Shown: in pieces, positions 10,765 through 22,822 of the stretch
How positions within the stretch are numbered: position 1 is the stretch's first letter
Layout: the number at the start of each line of letters is the position of its first letter
Source of the DNA: Cardiocondyla obscurior
Taxonomy: Eukaryota; Arthropoda; Insecta; Hymenoptera; Formicidae
Reading direction: 5' to 3'
DNA: 64,000 bases
NCBI RefSeq assembly: GCF_019399895.1
Contig: NC_091888.1
Span: 32,501-96,500, forward strand
Made by a program: the position numbers and the translations under genes
Notes under the pieces: generated by a model
Told to the model about the DNA's origin: nothing
Seen by the model: only the letters and a program-made list of their open reading frames with translations
Databases searched by the model: none

Positions 10765-12130
10765 CTTCTAAGTTAAATTTCAGACTAAAATTCGGTTTAT
10801 TTAAGTGTTGTAGAGTGTTCTAAATACAATTGAATTATTCTGTTAACTGTAAATAATTGTTTATTTCAGATTCTTGGTGATTGGTGTTCTGCGAGGGTCA
10901 CAGAAGTTTCACTGCACTTGAACAAGTTGTGAAAATAGTTCTGCGTTTTTCTCGAGTGCCTGGTTGGATTTTTCATTAAATTTAAACCTCCCTGTTGCTG
11001 CCCAAAAAGTTCCAAGGCTTTACATCGACGGGAACTATTTTTTTTAAGTGTTTGAAAAGTGACAGGTATGTGTTTTAGGTTAATAGTAAAGTTACATCTA
11101 AATAAATTTTTTCAGGCTTCTGAGTTAAATTTCAGACTAAAATTCGGTTTATTTAAGTGTATTAGAATGTTTTAATTACAATTTGATATGTGTTTTAACT
11201 GTGAATGAATTTATATTTTAGTTTGCTGGTGACTGGAGAGTTGCGTGGGTCAGAAAAATTTTCCTGTGCTTCTACACATTGTCAAGAAAGTTCTGCTGCT
11301 TCCTCGGCCATCCTGTTGGATTTTTATTAAATTTGAAGTTCCTTTTGCTGCCCAGAAAGTGCCAAGCCTGTGCAACGACGAGAACTATTTTTATTAAGAG
11401 TTTGAAAAGTGACAGGTACGTGTTTGAGGTTAAAAGTAAAGTGACTTTGAAATAAATTATTTTCAGGCATTCAAGTTCAATTTCTAACTTTAATTCTGTT
11501 TGATTTAATGTATTAGAGTGTTTTAATTACAATTTAATATTTGTTTTAACTGTGAATGAATTTATATTTCAGTTTTCTGGTGACTGGAGAGTTGCGAGGG
11601 TCAGAAAAGTTTTCCTGTGCTTCTACATATTGTCAAGAAAGTTCTGCTGCTTCCTCGGTTGTCCTGTTGGATTTTTTATATAATTTGAAACTTTTTCTTG
11701 CTTTACAAACAGTACCAAGCCTGTACATCGTCGGGATTTATTTGTTATAAAACTTATAAAAAGTGACAGGTATGTGTTGTAGGTTAAAAATTCAAATATT
11801 GTTAAATGAATTATTTTCAGGTTTTTATGATAAATTTTTGATTTAAATTTGGTTTATTTATGTGTAGTAGAGTGCTCACATTACATTTCAATAAGTTTTT
11901 TAACTCTAAAATATATATTTCAGTTATTTTGTGATTGGAGTATCTGGAAGGCCGCAGAATTTTTACTGTGATCTGTACTTGGTGAGGGGAATTTCTGCTG
12001 CTTTCTCAAGAGTCTTGTTGGCATTCCATTACAGTGTCTTCATTCTACTTTCGTTCCACAAAGTTTGAAGCTTGTAAGTCTACGGAAAATATTAATAATT
12101 TACTTATAAAAAGTGACATGTATGTTTTAT
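10765..12130 (+). repeat. Four diverged ~350 bp units with splice-like signals
   Basis: Units end in aagtgacag before gtatgtg or gtacgtg at 11,065, 11,415 and 11,769, and in a decayed gacatgtatg at about 12,120; the spacing is 350-354 bp. Each contains an acceptor-like tract (tatttcag or tattttag), then a segment related to the block leaders: ctggttggatttttcatt corresponds to ccggttggattttttaac in the leader. The leader of blocks A and B therefore looks derived from this older family. Divergence increases toward 12,130, where signals fade out. Confidence 0.6.
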
Positions 12131-12277
12131 AAGTTAAAATAAAAATCTTATAAAGTTTATGATTTTGAATGTTCTAAGTTAAATTTTTTATTCTAATTCG
12201 ATTTTATTAAAGCTAGTAGAGTGCCCACGTTTTATTTAAATAATTATTTTAATTTTAAAATACATCGATACAGGTTA

Positions 12278-12452
12278 GAAAGATCGATGTATTTGCGGTG
12301 ACGTTAGCGCCGGGAGCATTTGGTAGACGGAGAATTTTGGAACTACCAAAATCGATGCTGATATATATATGTCATCATCGATTTTGGTAGTTTTGATAAA
12401 CTCCGCTTACCAAACACTCCTGGCGCTTCCGTCGCAAATACATGGATCTTTC
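12278..12452. mobile_element. 175 bp MITE with TA target duplication (mariner-like)
   Basis: Near-palindromic element. The left end gaaagatcgatgtatttgcg matches the reverse complement of the right end cgcaaatacatggatctttc. The arms extend inward through tttggtagacggag / ctccgcttaccaaa and actaccaaaatcgat / atcgattttggtagt. TA dinucleotides flank it at 12,276-12,277 and 12,453-12,454, as expected for the Tc1/mariner superfamily. It has no coding capacity. The family assignment rests on the TA and the terminal repeats only. Confidence 0.75.
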
Positions 12453-12633
12453 TAATCTCTCTCGATTTATTAGGTATCGGAATTAATACTGCCGTGACGT
12501 CTCAACTTTTAGATTGTGATATTTTCTTGAGGAAATGTTGGAAAGATCCGAAAATCAACAATTTCTACGTGATAGATTTTTGACGTTTTTCACAAATTAG
12601 TTATTGATAAAATATACAGAACAAGAGAAAGAG

Positions 12634-14627
12634 ATGTCTACAGATTGCAGTAATAGATATGCATTTGAAGCTGAGTGGTATGACAAGATTGCTTGTATGC
12701 TGAAGAAGTTTTATGTGTATTATTATCCATTTGATAATACTGTCGAATTGGTATGTTCAAGTTAAAGCAAATTAGCACTAACAAGTTAATTCAAAGTCAC
12801 ACAATTCAAGGCCTTAACATTTTTTTTTTTAATAATAAAAAATTCAAAGTTTTAGAGTTAAGAAATTATATGGATGTAGCTTTAATTTAAATGAGCAAAT
12901 TATCTTTAAAATAACTTTTATATACATATTATGTATGATTAAAATTATATGTACTATGTTTCAGTTTGACTTAAAAACAAAGAAAACTTTTTTGAGAAGA
13001 ACAACATGTGAAGGCATTATGGCTAAAGACTTTTATGTTGGTGGTGTAATAACAATATTTTCAAGATGCATTAAAATTACAGGTTATGCAGATGCTTACA
13101 CCAAAACCAAATTAGAAATGCAATTACAAAAGTAAACAAATTACTTTATATTACAATTATATTTATATTCACTTATATTTATAATCACTTTTTTGATATT
13201 AAAATTTTTTAATTAATTAATGTTATTTTATTGATACAGAGTTTTTGTACTTTTGAAACCAGGGGTTATTGACTACATGGGTGAAATATTGAAAGATATT
13301 ACAAATTATGATTTTTGTATTACAAATATAAAAATGACAATGCTAACTGTAAATAATATTGAAGAGTGTGGTTTTGCAAAAGATGTTATTGACAAGGAGT
13401 AAGTTAATTTTTTTAACTTTAAACATTATTTTTTTTTTTTTTTAATTAAATTTTTAATATTGTAGCTATAAAAGTTTATTTCTAGGTTTGTTATAAATTA
13501 TCTTATATCTGGCCCTGTCGTTGCTTTAGAATTACTAGGTGGAAATGGTATAGTGAGATGGCAAGAACTGGCAGGCTCAGAAGACATTAAAAAAGCATGT
13601 TTAACAACAGCATCTTCATTAAGAACTCTCTATGAAAAAGATGAGATTCATAATGCTGTTTATGGATCGAAAGACCCTGAAACAGCAATAAAAGTACATA
13701 TTTTAATAGTAGTTAATCAAAGGGCATTTATTATGTCATAATAATCCTATTTATTGTTTTCAGGAATCACAATATTTCTTTCGTGACTCGAAAAGTAAAA
13801 GTAAAAATTTAAGAAACACCGCAACTCTGCAAAACTGCACCTGTTGTATCGTCAAGCCACATGCTGTACAAGAAAAACTTTTGGTAAATTGGTAAATGGT
13901 GGGTAAATTAATACAAATTATATTTAAAGTTCTAACGTATACTTAGTAAAATAATAATTACTGAAGAGTGACCTCTAAACTTTATATTACATATTTCTTT
14001 CCGGTAATTTCATATTTATTTCAGGCGCTATTATCAACGACATTCAGAAGGCAGGGTTTGCGATTACCGCTGTGCAGCAATTTTATATTAATCCAATTAA
14101 TTGCGAAGAATTTTTGGAAATATATAAAGGTGTTCTTGCTGAATATGCTGTAAGTCCCATTTGTTTTTGTATATATATTATTTTGTAAATAATTATTTCC
14201 GAGCTAAAAATAAGTTTTTATAAATACTTGCTGCTGCAGGCAATGGTAACAGAATTACAATCTGGCCCATGCATTGTTATGGAAGTGACCCACAAAGACG
14301 AGAACCTTAATATTGTTGCTAATTTCCGAGATTTATGTGGCCCAATGGATCCGGTAAGTGTGAACAATTTTAATTGCTTTGTCTCGCGTTACTGACATGC
14401 TCATTTGATACAGGAAATTGCGCGACAAGTCAGACCAAATACGCTTAGAGCAAAGTATGGGAAAACGAAAGTGCAAAATGCTGTGCATTGTTCTGATTTG
14501 ACGGAAGACGGCATACTGGAGGTAATTAAAACCTTAGTTACATCTGCGATCTGCTTCTCCTACATAATTAATTGGTGTTACATCTTTACAGGTGGAATAT
14601 TTTTTCAAAATACTCGATGGACGTTGA
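12634..14627 (+). CDS. NME7: NME7, nucleoside diphosphate kinase 7 homolog (DM10 + two NDPK domains)
   Basis: Nine coding exons: 12634-12750, 12965-13131, 13240-13398, 13486-13693, 13764-13883, 14025-14149, 14240-14353, 14414-14521, 14592-14627; about 384 aa against 376 in human. An N-terminal DM10 domain (about 1-93, FEAEWYDKIACMLKKFYVYY) is followed by NDPK domain A and domain B. Domain B keeps the catalytic-loop motif NAVHCSDL with His near residue 362. In domain A the matching loop reads NAVYGSKD, with Tyr (about 207) in place of the catalytic His. NME7 is a gamma-tubulin-ring and axonemal component. The exon 5/6 junction is out of phase by one base: the donor after cttttg leaves phase 0 whereas exon 6 needs phase 1, so one base is missing or splicing is unusual there. 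The rest of the frame is intact. AATAAA follows near 14,677. Confidence 0.9.
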
Positions 14628-15663
14628 ACGATTAAATTTATATCGTATAAAAAGTAAATAACTAGGTTAAATGTTTAATAAATTTAAAGTTTTAAAATAT
14701 TTCTATTTATTAATAAAAAAATAATAAATGGGATTTTTTTTTATTACATAATATTAATTAAAATATGTTTTCACATAGTTCAACAATCACCTTTTGGATA
14801 AAAATTAACGTTTATATATGTTCAATAAATAAAGTAAATAAATTTTTTATTGAAAGAGAGTTCAGTATCTTAATTAATAAACGTATTAAATTTAAAGATT
14901 TATTTCACGAGCTTTATAGTTACAAGAAATTTTACAACATTATACAACGAAACGATTAATTATCCGCCGATTCACAACGCTGCAAATTGTTTGTATGATT
15001 AAAATCAGTTTTGTTCAACGTGTTTGACCATTCACCAACAAACTTCGTCGCCGGAATCCACTGCCGATTGCTGTAGCTCTATCTCGAAGAAAACGCAGAA
15101 TCTACCGTGGCTTAATAACGGCACAATGATGCGTGTCAAGGATTTAATCTGTAGTCCGCTAGCGGTGTAAAGCAGCAAGGATAACTTCGTTTCCGTTGCA
15201 CTAAGCCGGACAGAGAAAGAAAAAGAAAAGGGGAAGCAAATTTTCCCGCGATACTGTTTAATCAAGTTATAACATTGAAAAATTGCGCATCAAAGAACAT
15301 TACGCGATGTAAAAATGCGAAGAAGTGAAAAAATATATATTAAAAAATGATATGAAAATATAATACTTAAGGGGAAGCTAAAGCCGTCGCCGAACTTGCA
15401 CGGCGTCGATATGAAAGTAATTAAATAAAAAGATAAGGGTGAGGGCATACGTAACATGTGCGAGCTACGTTTCCTCACCACCCCTCGCTCTCGCTCTGTC
15501 CTTCTCCATAATAATATATATAACAATTTTATAATTATTAACAGCATGATTATCTAAACAATGTCTGTGATTAATTTTAAACAATTTACAAAAGTTGTAT
15601 TTTGCTGAAAAAATTAGTATATACATATATATATTTTTTTTTTTGTTTAATATCGTGTATCTT
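14628..15663. other. Intergenic between convergent NME7 and ALG8
   Basis: AT-rich 3' flanks of two convergent genes. It contains the likely NME7 3' UTR and poly(A) signal and, on the minus strand, an orphan open frame at 15032-15219. That frame follows an acceptor-like tract and could be a terminal exon of something else (see findings). No other gene seen. Confidence 0.6.
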
Positions 15664-17859
15664 CTACGATTGTTTATTCTTTAATTTTTGACGACTCTGG
15701 GTGCTTTCTACTATTTTGTCACTGACGTAAGAGTTCTGCAGATACACATAATAATACAGTATAAAGCAATAAGTTATACCGATTGCACAGTATACAGAAG
15801 TAAATGCTAATGGTAAAAATGGTAATTTGTCGCCAAAGAACGTTTGATGCAGTATCACTTCGTAAATTGTGACTAGCGGCAATGATACTACGTAGAACCA
15901 TTCGTATAATCGTAATAAGCACCTGCCGTGCTGATTAGTCAGGATCAAAATGGACGAAAGCATGTACGCCAGCAGCAATAGTAATTTCAATGCTGATAAA
16001 TTATCGGGATACAGCAGAGGTAAAAGAGCAGTCTGTCCAGCAGCGCTCAAGATAATGAATATGCGCGCGTCTTCTGCATATACCGCCGCGAGAACGCTGA
16101 AAATTATTAAATTAACTATTAAAATTATATAATTAAATTTCAAGAAAATGAATACATATTTAGCAATAAAAACTTTGTGTATCTTTAATACGTACCACAG
16201 AGGAATAATCGCAGTTAGTATAGCTTTTTCATGCACATGCCAACCGAACATAAATGAACTCAAGGCACATAAAACGACGCATCTAACAAAATGTATCGAG
16301 TTCATATAGGACTTCTTACGCAGTAAGCACCACAATGCAGGCTAAACAAAATAGATTACACGAGTTATTTAATCCACAGGTATAAAAAATATTTAAAAAA
16401 TAATATAAAAAGTATATTTAATAAGAATAATTAAGTAATTTATTTAAATAAACTTACAAGAATTGTTACGAAAGTCAGAAGAAATGTAACAATAGGGGTT
16501 GGAGTCGGTAATATCAGAAATTTTTCTTCTTGAACTAAACCTCCCGTCATTACTGCAGATTTAACATCGTTCAACCATCCAAAACGTCTCCATATCACAG
16601 AAAGCACTTTTTCAACCGCGATGTACAAAGCCCAACTGTTTGCAGCCCAGTACGAATGTACTAAGCCCCTTTTAAATGGAAATAAACGGGAAATTACCTA
16701 ACAAAAAGATTATTAAATAAAATAACAAGGGAGAATTTGCAAGAATTCTTTAAGCGTTACCTGTGATAATTGAGTTCTAAATGGACCGAAAGACACTGCT
16801 AGAACGATCGAAACGATAAATCCCAAGCTAAATAATCGTTTAAAAAACTTGTTACTGTTCAGACAATATAATTTTAATAGCCAAATAGTGTATGCTGGCG
16901 CTACATATACATATAGATGCTTTAAATTGAGTAAAATAGCAAAGCACATAGCGCCTTGTAATACCAACATCTAAAAACAATTAATTTTTTATTACATTGA
17001 TCAATTTCGAGTATCACAAAGTATAAAAAAAAAAAAAATTACCTGCTTGCTAATTTTTAAAACGTTTGCCATTGAGATCAACAAAATGCCAAGTAGAAAA
17101 CCATTGTACTGGAAATGTATATGGTCAACTATCAACAATCCTATGTTGCACAATGATAAAAATATAAAAACCATGTGGCTGTTGAAAGATTTGCAGAATA
17201 TCCTGCCCATTCTGTAAAAGATTTAGATTTTATATCATACAAAATTTTTTATAAATGTGTACAGCTTAAAAAAAAATTTTTTTTTCTTATAAAAGTATTT
17301 TTCATACAGATTTATTTAAGATATAATATTTATAGATACTCACTCTCTTACTCCATAAGCAAATATTAAATCCATAAATATAACAGTGCCTCTCTGAAAA
17401 TATATTGTGGCTGGTGATGCATAATTTAAATTCTCCACTTTAAGCATTTCTGGATCAAAAAGTACAGCTATTTGGCTAAGGCAGTATTCGAACCATGCAA
17501 ACAGAGGCGGATAGTCAAGAGTCCAAGGGGATTGTGCGTTCACATACCATTTTGAAATAGGTAAACTATGAGTGATAGCCAGCCAGTTACGATGTACCTC
17601 AAAATCAGTGGAGTGACTACAAATTTAGAAAGATATAAATAAGATATAAATAATTTTGTGACATAAATGAAAAGACCATTTAAAAAAAATTGGCTTACTA
17701 GGTAGGAATCAGAAGAATCTTAATGCAGGTGACTAAAAGGAAGGTCTTCAGCAGGGTACTGTCAACTTTCCAAAGGACAGATGATGAAAGACAAGAGTCA
17801 ACTCTTTCATCCTTACATACTTGAGTTTGTGTCAAAGTATATTTCCCGCCAGCAGACAT
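15664..17859 (-). CDS. ALG8: ALG8, dolichyl-P-glucose alpha-1,3-glucosyltransferase
   Basis: Seven coding exons on the minus strand: 17699-17859, 17344-17616, 17043-17211, 16761-16970, 16458-16697, 16196-16341, 15664-16096; 543 aa (human 526). ALG8 adds the second glucose to the lipid-linked oligosaccharide in the ER lumen using dolichyl-phosphate glucose. Diagnostic stretches are HSTDFEVHRNWLAITHSLP, SPWTLDYPPLFAWFEY, LLIVDHIHFQYNGFL, YVAPAYTIWLL and FMFGWHVHEKAIL. The protein is multi-pass throughout. The last intron (16097-16195) is 99 nt, a multiple of three without a stop, so a 33-residue retained-intron read-through is possible; homology favours splicing. The gene converges with NME7 and diverges from the myotubularin gene 980 bp away. 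Confidence 0.95.
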
Positions 17860-18839
17860 ATTAGTTTAACTTGCTACTTCGGCGTCAATTATACCGCTGT
17901 AAACAAAACTAACAAGGCTTCATAACCTCACTTTGTTTCTTACTTTTCAATAAATTTTACAATCTGTTTCTAAATAAATAATTATATTTATGGTAAATCT
18001 GAAGGAGACGAGGCTACTTTCCCATGTCCTTGAAAATATGGATTCTTGCTATTTTCGTAGACCGTCTCCTCCAGCTTTATCGTAATCCAGCTGTTTCACG
18101 GAGTAGTCTACTCACAGAGATGTCTCACTACAGACGCCACAAGACGCCACGAAGCCTCCGATTCATCAAGATGACTTTACGACATTAAACCTCCGGACGT
18201 AAAACTTATTTATTTATAGATCTAGTGAACTTGACCGGTCAGATGTGGTGTCTCATTTTATCTTTGCTCCTAAACAAATAAAATAAAAAATAAATACTCA
18301 TCAGATAAAGCTTATCAGGCTTGAGCCCTTTCACACTTTAAGAGTGCATCATTAACCCGACAATGGCGAGCTCAGATTTTTACCTGAGAAATTCTAATGA
18401 ACTAGGTAGAGCTAATTGTGTCTCTGTTTCTCCGTCTCTCTCTCTCTCTCTCTCTCTCGCTCTCTTTTTAATTCGACGCCGAGAGGAGAATACAATCCAT
18501 TTTTTCATACATTTTAAAGCAGAATATAATACTTGTTTACAAACACGTTATCCACGCGTATAAAACTAATAAAGGCAAAATAAAATAATTTGTTAAATCG
18601 TTTTGTTGAATGAAGTTTTCTAGTGATGCGCCGCTCGTGCCAAGTCTACCGAGTGAAGTTTAAATTTCCAGCGGTCCCGTGAACAGCTGCGTGGGCGGGG
18701 TGTAAAAGCCGCTCGAAGGAATTCAACTGCGCTTAGCTATGCGGGAGGTGAATTAAACGAGGCGTTACATCACGTCGCGCGTTTGCGAGCCCCAGCGGCA
18801 ACAAAGCTCGCCTCGGCCCCGCCGAGCACGCCCGCTGTC
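17860..18839. promoter_or_regulatory. Divergent promoter region between ALG8 and the MTMR10-like gene
   Basis: 980 bp separating two divergent start codons. It holds a (CT)n tract at about 18,437-18,471 and GC-richer sequence with gggcgggg at about 18,694, close to the MTMR10-like start. An imperfect 13 bp inverted pair (ggagacg...cgtctcc) lies near 18,006-18,070. No TATA box recognised. Promoter function is inferred from position. Confidence 0.5.
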
Positions 18840-21774
18840 ATGGAAAATAAAAGTAGCAACAATTTTATTAGTTACGTGGGACTGGAGGAGCACGAACTGC
18901 AGGTAATCGTCTCGCTCTTAACTCTTTTTTTTTTTTTTTTTTGTAATTAGTTCTCTCCTTACATTGTAATTCCCACTTGAGTTTTGCAAACCAGAATGTA
19001 ACCTCTTTGCAGACCTTCAGCTCCAGTCGGCGCAACTCGCTGATCGAGCACAGCATTAAACTGCTACCGGGAGAGGTTCTTATCGCCGAGGCGCAAAGTG
19101 TCCTTATGTTCTCGCCTGTCAGTGATCTAAAGCAAGGCATTTCTGGCGTTCTATCTGTGACCAATTTTAAGCTCGCCTTTGTTACAAGCGGCGATTCAAA
19201 TGGAGAGGTATAAGGATAACTCTTTTTTTTATGTTTCTAGACAACTTTGAGACTTGCTGACTTGATTGTAGAAGCAAAAAACATTAGTGTATACATTAAG
19301 TGTATAACATGTTAATCAAGTATGAAAAATTCTGTTTGTAGAACATTATACATCAACAAAACCACTTATATGGATATATGGATACATGTTTGACAAATAT
19401 CGATGAGATTTATGTTACAATAGGAGACAAAAAGAGAAAGCTGATCCCTGGCAGTACTGTACCATCAAAAGTGAAAGGAATATTTATTATCTGTAAAGTG
19501 AGTTATTTATTTTGCAATTGATTTAAAGTTACATTGATGAGTCATTTAAAATGAAGATTTTATTTATAAAAATTGTGCTATAAATTGCAGAATCTAAGAA
19601 CATGGTCATTCTCCTTTAAATTTTCACCTCTTGGGCATGGAAAAAATCTTCTGACTACTCTGTTACATCACGCTTTTCCAAGTCGGCATCAGCTGTTATT
19701 TGCCTATGACTACAAGTTAGTAGTTGATCTTGAATCGAAAATAAAAGCATAACATTATGTCAAAGTTTAATTATAAAAAAATTATTTTTTTTTATTTGCT
19801 ATATAATGTAATATATGCACATTTCGATACTAATTTTTGTATTTGATTACAGAGAAGCTTACTACAGTAGTCTTGACAAAAATGTACAATTGTTTCGAGA
19901 GATTTCAGACTGGCAAAAAGAATTGAAAAGAACATTGTGTAAAGATGAGATTAGAAAAGGTTGGAGATTATCTATGGTTAATGCAAAATTTCAGCTTTGT
20001 CCAAGGTACTTATTTATCGAATATAATTAATTTAATTACAAACATGTTGGTAATTTTTCATTAGTTATTGTACGCTTGCAGTTTATCACAATATGTAGTT
20101 GTGCCTGCATCTGTGACTGATAGTCAGTTGACAGATGCAGCCAGACATTTTCAAGGTAATAGACCACCGGTGTGGTCCTGGACAAACGTACACGGCGCGG
20201 CATTAGTGAAAATGTCTGAATTATTACCGACGATTACAGAGAGGATGCAAGAGAACATTATGTTCGAAAATGTTCGTAAAAGCCATCCTCAAAAAATAGC
20301 CCCAGTTGTTATAGAATTGAATAAAGAAATTAATGTAAAATTAATAGCGACAAGTTTTAGCAAATTTATTAGCTTATGCACTCCAGGTAAATATTCAATT
20401 GGTAAATATTTTTAAATATTCGATTTGCAAAAAAAGCAAATATACTTAAATATATATATTAATTTATTTATTTATTTCAGAGAACATCAGACAATTCTGG
20501 ATTCAAGATAACAATTTTTATTCGTTGTTAGATAATACGAAATGGCTTAAGCATATATCGTATTGCCTGCAAAAGACAGTTGAAGTCTGCGAGCATCTTA
20601 ATTCAGGAATTTCCGTCATCTTACAAGGTAGTTGTTCAGACAATCTGTTCGCGAGGTGCGGCGGATGTAGTGGAATCTTTTAACAGAGAAAATCAACTTC
20701 TGACGACGTTGACTGTGGAACAGAAAAGTTGATAATTTGTCGAATGACCTAGTTGACACTTGTTATAAACGAGAATCGTTTTTAGAAGGTGCTGCCAGAG
20801 ACTTATGCTGCGTTATATCGAGTTTAGCGCAATTATCACTGGATCAACACTTTCGTACTATAGCAGGTTTTCAATCGTTATTACAAAAAGAATGGGTGGC
20901 TGGCGGCCACCCGTTTTGCGATAGACTAGGTCACATCGTGAAAGCTAATTCTGAAAAGGTATATGTAACATTCTCACTTAATTTTCTTTTTAATAATTAC
21001 GTACAATTAAAAGGTTAAAACTTTTTTATTAATTTTTTTTTAATTTAATTTACAGTCTCCAGTGTTTCTCTTATACCTTGACTGTGTTTGGCAATTGTGT
21101 CATCAGTATCCAACAGAGTTTGAATTCACGGAAACATATCTGACCACCCTGTGGGACGTGGCACATGTTTCCGTCTTCGATACATTTATTTTCAATTGCG
21201 AGAGAGATCGGGCGGTGGCAGCTATGGTAATAAGATCTTTTTTTAACTTTTTTTTTTTACTATTAAAACAGTCTATAATTCAAATATCTTTTGGATTTTT
21301 CAGGATCCAAATACGCCTCTCGTACTTCGTAGCGTGTGGGACTGGCGGGAACAGTTTAATGAGCAAGATATCTTGTTGTTTTACAACCCTTTGTTCGTTT
21401 CTCGCAGCGCCAACAGAACGGAAAACGAATTGATAGCCGTGAAACCTTCGTATACGGTTTCCAGTCTCGAACTTTGGACGCAATGCTACTTTCGTTGGAT
21501 ACCGTCGCTCGAAATTCGTAACGGCGGGCAGAGGCATATCGAGCTTTACATTAGGTTACTTCAAAATGACGTAAATCAACTTAAAATAAACGAGAACCGT
21601 GTCTCGTCGATGGACAAAGTTGGTATCTGCTCTCTCCACACGAATATCGACAGCTTTTATCCTTTTAGCAACAACAGATCAGGAAATACTGTCAGTGCAC
21701 CGATTATGAACAGCTCGATTCTGTTAAGCGAGAGTTTATTAGACGCGCAATCATTAATAACTGCGACCGATTGA
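18840..21774 (+). CDS. MTMR10/12-type inactive myotubularin
   Basis: Ten coding exons: 18840-18902, 19013-19207, 19342-19497, 19591-19715, 19853-20005, 20082-20386, 20481-20627, 20786-20958, 21056-21226, 21304-21774; 652 aa. A PH-GRAM domain (about 40-170) is followed by a myotubularin phosphatase-like domain (QFWIQDNNFYSLLDNTKWLKH; LDQHFRTIAGFQSLLQKEW). Active myotubularins have a Cys-x5-Arg loop (HCSDGWDR) before the FRT-GFQ stretch. Here the equivalent, VILQEGAARDLCCVISS (about 377-393), has no such Cys/Arg pair, so it should be a pseudophosphatase acting as an adaptor for active family members on endosomal phosphoinositides. MTMR10 is closer than MTMR12 by eye, but I cannot separate them with certainty. 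The intron between exons 7 and 8 contains a 3' splice site (tttttag) that restores the frame. Confidence 0.88.
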
Positions 21775-22483
21775 CAGAGTGTTGCTTTTACGGCATTCAA
21801 AACGCGTACCTGATTACATCTTTCCTTCCAGCACGAAACAAGGTTTTTGAAAGAGCTTTCTGAAATAGTTGCTTAAACGTTTGCAAAGAAAAGAGCAATT
21901 TCGAAGAGCAGGTATATACATGTTGTACAAGTATTTAATTCATTACTGGCGTTTCTCAGCGCTTTTGATGTAAACTGATGTAAATTTGTATCGGAGAATA
22001 GGAGTTTTTAAAGATGCGAAAAAATTTGTCGCGTTATTGAGAGCAGCTTTTTTTTCGTATAAAATAATAGAAATATTTATATATGAGTTTTATAAGTACC
22101 CGTAAATAGCAAACCGCAACGAGGGCAGAGTAAGTTTAAGAATAATTTTAGAATAAAAGAAAGCCGTGTATATAAATCACATCACGAATGGAAACGAGGA
22201 ACTGGGTATCTTTGATGCTCGTCGGAGATATCCGCACGTTGTTATAAATCGATAAATAAAGTTTATAATTGGACGAATAATTTTTGTCGAATATCTTGTA
22301 AAAAAGAAATATTTAATGTATTAAAAAAAAATTAAGTATTTGGAGGTTACGTGATTGAATGCAAAAAAAAAAAAATTAAAATGCCGATAAAAGTGTTCTA
22401 ATTACCAACGCGGTCTGGAAGTGTGGGGATCTAATTTGGAGATTCCATGCTAGACTAATCCCATATGAACGCATCTGGTACGT
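21775..22483. other. 3' UTR and intergenic
   Basis: 3' flank of the MTMR10-like gene with an AATAAA-type signal near 22,255 (gataaataaag), then AT-rich spacer. No gene seen. Confidence 0.6.
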
Positions 22484-22491
22484 GCTCCGAT

Positions 22492-22742
22492 CAGTGGTCG
22501 CAGATTTTAGAAGGGCAACATACGCACACTAGGCACAATGCCGTGTCCGTGTGTGCCCGTAGCGCCTGCTAATGCCTCGGACGCAGAGAGCCCAACTCGG
22601 AATCGCGGCTTCCACGCGACAGATACGGAGGCTCGTCCGTGTGAAGCCAGCAGTCGAGGCGTTAGCAAGCACTGCGGGCGCACACGGACACGTCATTGTG
22701 CCTAGTGTGCGTATGTTGCTCGTCTAAAATCTGCGACCACTG
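22492..22742. mobile_element. 251 bp hAT MITE with perfect 8 bp target duplication
   Basis: Terminal inverted repeats begin cagtggtcgcagattttaga and end tctaaaatctgcgaccactg. The arms are about 95 bp around a ~60-80 bp core. The element is flanked by identical gctccgat at 22,484-22,491 and 22,743-22,750. An 8 bp duplication and CAGTGG-type ends are the hallmarks of the hAT superfamily. It encodes nothing. It lies about 80 bp upstream of the cactin start codon, in the likely promoter or 5' UTR. Confidence 0.93.
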
Positions 22743-22822
22743 GCTCCGATTAGTCCGGCTATCTCCGTCCGACAGAAAAGTGAGGTTAAACTCGACAACG
22801 CGCAGAGAAGAATTCGGTGGCA

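Noticed and set aside
14765..14959. 64-codon plus-strand frame after NME7
   Set aside because: AT-rich, downstream of the poly(A) signal, no homology seen.
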